DNA of 64,000 bases from Rhizopus arrhizus (Eukaryota; Mucoromycota; Mucoromycetes; Mucorales; Rhizopodaceae). The DNA lies in contig JAKZZE010000001.1 of NCBI GenBank assembly GCA_024220505.1, positions 2,666,001 through 2,730,000 on the forward strand, in the 5' to 3' direction. Below, piece by piece: positions 63,051 to 64,000 of the stretch (positions are counted from its first letter, which is position 1; each line of letters opens with the position of its first letter). The position numbers were made by a program, and so were the translations under genes. The notes beneath the pieces were generated by a model, which was not told the DNA's origin, ran no database searches, and saw only the letters and a list, made by a program, of their open reading frames with translations.

Positions 63051-64000
63051 ATGGTTCTTTCGCCTAATCAAATTTTGCCAAAAAAGGCAAGTCGAGGACT
63101 GAAATCCTCTAGCAATAATCTTGCAACTAGATCTTGGGCTAATGTTGTTCGCAACACTAACTATAACAAACTGTCTATTATTAACACCTCTGAAACGAAC
63201 GAGGAGTCTCAGTCGTCTTTCCCAACAGACACTAATAAGCCGTTCCTGAAAGGCACTATGCCTGATTCCATTTTGGTTGACATCACACATGTCGACAATC
63301 CCACAGTTTTTTATGACGAATTTACAGCCCTGTGTAAACACCGTGAGCACCTATGGGGTTTAGAGGAAAAACTTTGTGTTGACGGTCATCGCCGTTTTGC
63401 TGAATTTGTTGTGTCTCCTGAAATGGCAACAAAATTATGTTCAGAAGGTGCAAAGCTTAAGTCATTTGACACCCACTTTCAGGTGTTCTATTCTCTCTCG
63501 ATCGATGCTGAGATTTTGAAGATATCTCTTTCAGGATTACCACGCCAATACGGACGAGCTAATGGAGGAGCTCTAGAACTCCGTGCTGATATGATAGCGA
63601 ATTTGTCTAATTTTGGCTCTGTTATTGATTGCGGTATGGTCAGTGGAATATCAGGAAACTTCACTGGCAGAGGGTACGCTGTTTTGGAGCTCGACTCTTC
63701 TTCCACAGCCGGCGAAAACCACAGGACTATATCTCATTCTCTTCATTGGCAGTATGCCCGTTTATCAGCCAAAACTGGTACACAATCGTCTTCTTCTTCC
63801 GATGCCGTAACAGTTTACGCCACTTGGGCTAATATGGGTTCTTACTGCCGTTATTGTCACCAAGATACTCATGTCATAGACCGATGCCCCGAGAGATACC
63901 GCTCAACTATGTGTTATAATTGTAATACGTTGGGACATATCGCTTGTATTTGCTCCCGTAAGAATTCTGCTGCTACCGACGGCCATGCCCCTAACAAGAA
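63051..64000 (+). CDS. ORF1 of a second LINE, 5' complete, cut by window end
   Basis: Open from the ATG at 63051 (MVLSPNQILPKKASRGLKSS) through the last base, 316 codons without a stop. Two C-x2-C-x4-H-x4-C zinc knuckles near the end (CRYCHQDTHVIDRC at about 63850-63890; CYNCNTLGHIACIC at about 63912-63953) identify a LINE ORF1 RNA-binding protein. It is only distantly related to the neighbouring ORF1, but both genes begin ATGGTTCTTTC. The element lies head-to-head with the intact LINE, 15 bp from its target-site duplication. ORF2 would lie beyond the window. Confidence 0.8.
   Translation, partial: MVLSPNQILPKKASRGLKSSSNNLATRSWANVVRNTNYNKLSIINTSETNEESQSSFPTDTNKPFLKGTMPDSILVDITHVDNPTVFYDEFTALCKHREHLWGLEEKLCVDGHRRFAEFVVSPEMATKLCSEGAKLKSFDTHFQVFYSLSIDAEILKISLSGLPRQYGRANGGALELRADMIANLSNFGSVIDCGMVSGISGNFTGRGYAVLELDSSSTAGENHRTISHSLHWQYARLSAKTGTQSSSSSDAVTVYATWANMGSYCRYCHQDTHVIDRCPERYRSTMCYNCNTLGHIACICSRKNSAATDGHAPNK

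Noticed and set aside
1..64000. CRISPR arrays, bacterial operons or phage genes
   Set aside because: Spliced genes, TATA boxes, AATAAA signals and LINE/SINE elements show eukaryotic nuclear DNA; no regularly spaced repeats of CRISPR type were seen.

Overview
The window looks like nuclear DNA of an early-diverging filamentous fungus, most likely Mucoromycota/Mucorales. Evidence: AT-rich sequence, introns of about 50 bp with GT..AG ends in the ordinary genes, TATA boxes about 50 bp upstream of ATG codons, AATAAA signals, and non-LTR retrotransposons, Tc1/mariner-like and SWIM/MULE-like transposase remnants of the kinds common in that group. The species cannot be named from the sequence.

The dominant theme is a dispersed six-copy gene family encoding a roughly 477-residue multi-pass membrane protein of no family I can name. 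Copies start at 232, 10111, 15211, 31045, 43434 and 55263, all on the plus strand. Four are open (232, 31045, 43434, 55263), one is broken by a 5-bp deletion (10111) and one by one extra A in a homopolymer (15211). The copies are mosaics: some share near-identical C-terminal halves but different N-terminal halves, which points to gene conversion or unequal exchange. Each carries characteristic flanks (TATA box, AATAAA, a shared 3' module of about 150 bp), and several flanks extend into larger segmental duplications.

Layout. 1-2.6 kb: copy 1 with a 425-bp MITE-like insertion. 3.0-3.8 kb: LINE remnant. 3.9-5.2 kb: one arm of an inverted duplication (partner 52.8-54.1 kb) holding an unrecognised decayed gene. 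6.0-8.35 kb: a small island of ordinary intron-containing genes, namely a ricin-B-like lectin-domain protein, a BSD-domain protein and a glutaredoxin with an atypical CGFS active site. 10.1-11.5 kb: copy 2 (pseudogene). 13.7 kb: transposase scrap. 15.2-23.6 kb: copy 3 plus decayed LINE A. 23.6-25.0 kb: Tc1-like transposase pseudogene. 26-29 kb: SINE, transposase and reverse-transcriptase relics. 31.0-32.5 kb: copy 4. 33.0-35.5 kb: SWIM/MULE-type transposase pseudogene. 35.8-36.3 kb: head-to-head SINE pair. 36.3-38.8 kb: a TIR-bounded unit with a decayed passenger gene and a decayed DDE transposase. 38.9-41.4 kb: LINE relic. 42-43 kb: transposase scrap, solo LTR, truncated LINE with target-site duplication. 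43.4-52.2 kb: copy 5 plus decayed LINE B, a duplicate of the 15.2-23.6 kb block. 55.3-56.7 kb: copy 6. 57.1-63.0 kb: an apparently intact two-ORF LINE on the minus strand with target-site duplications. 63.05 kb to the end: 5' part of a second, divergently oriented LINE.

The membrane-protein copies thus sit in a transposon-rich, recombining accessory region. Only the 6-8.4 kb island looks like conserved core genome. Exon joins were read by eye from splice sites and reading frame; nothing was checked against a database.
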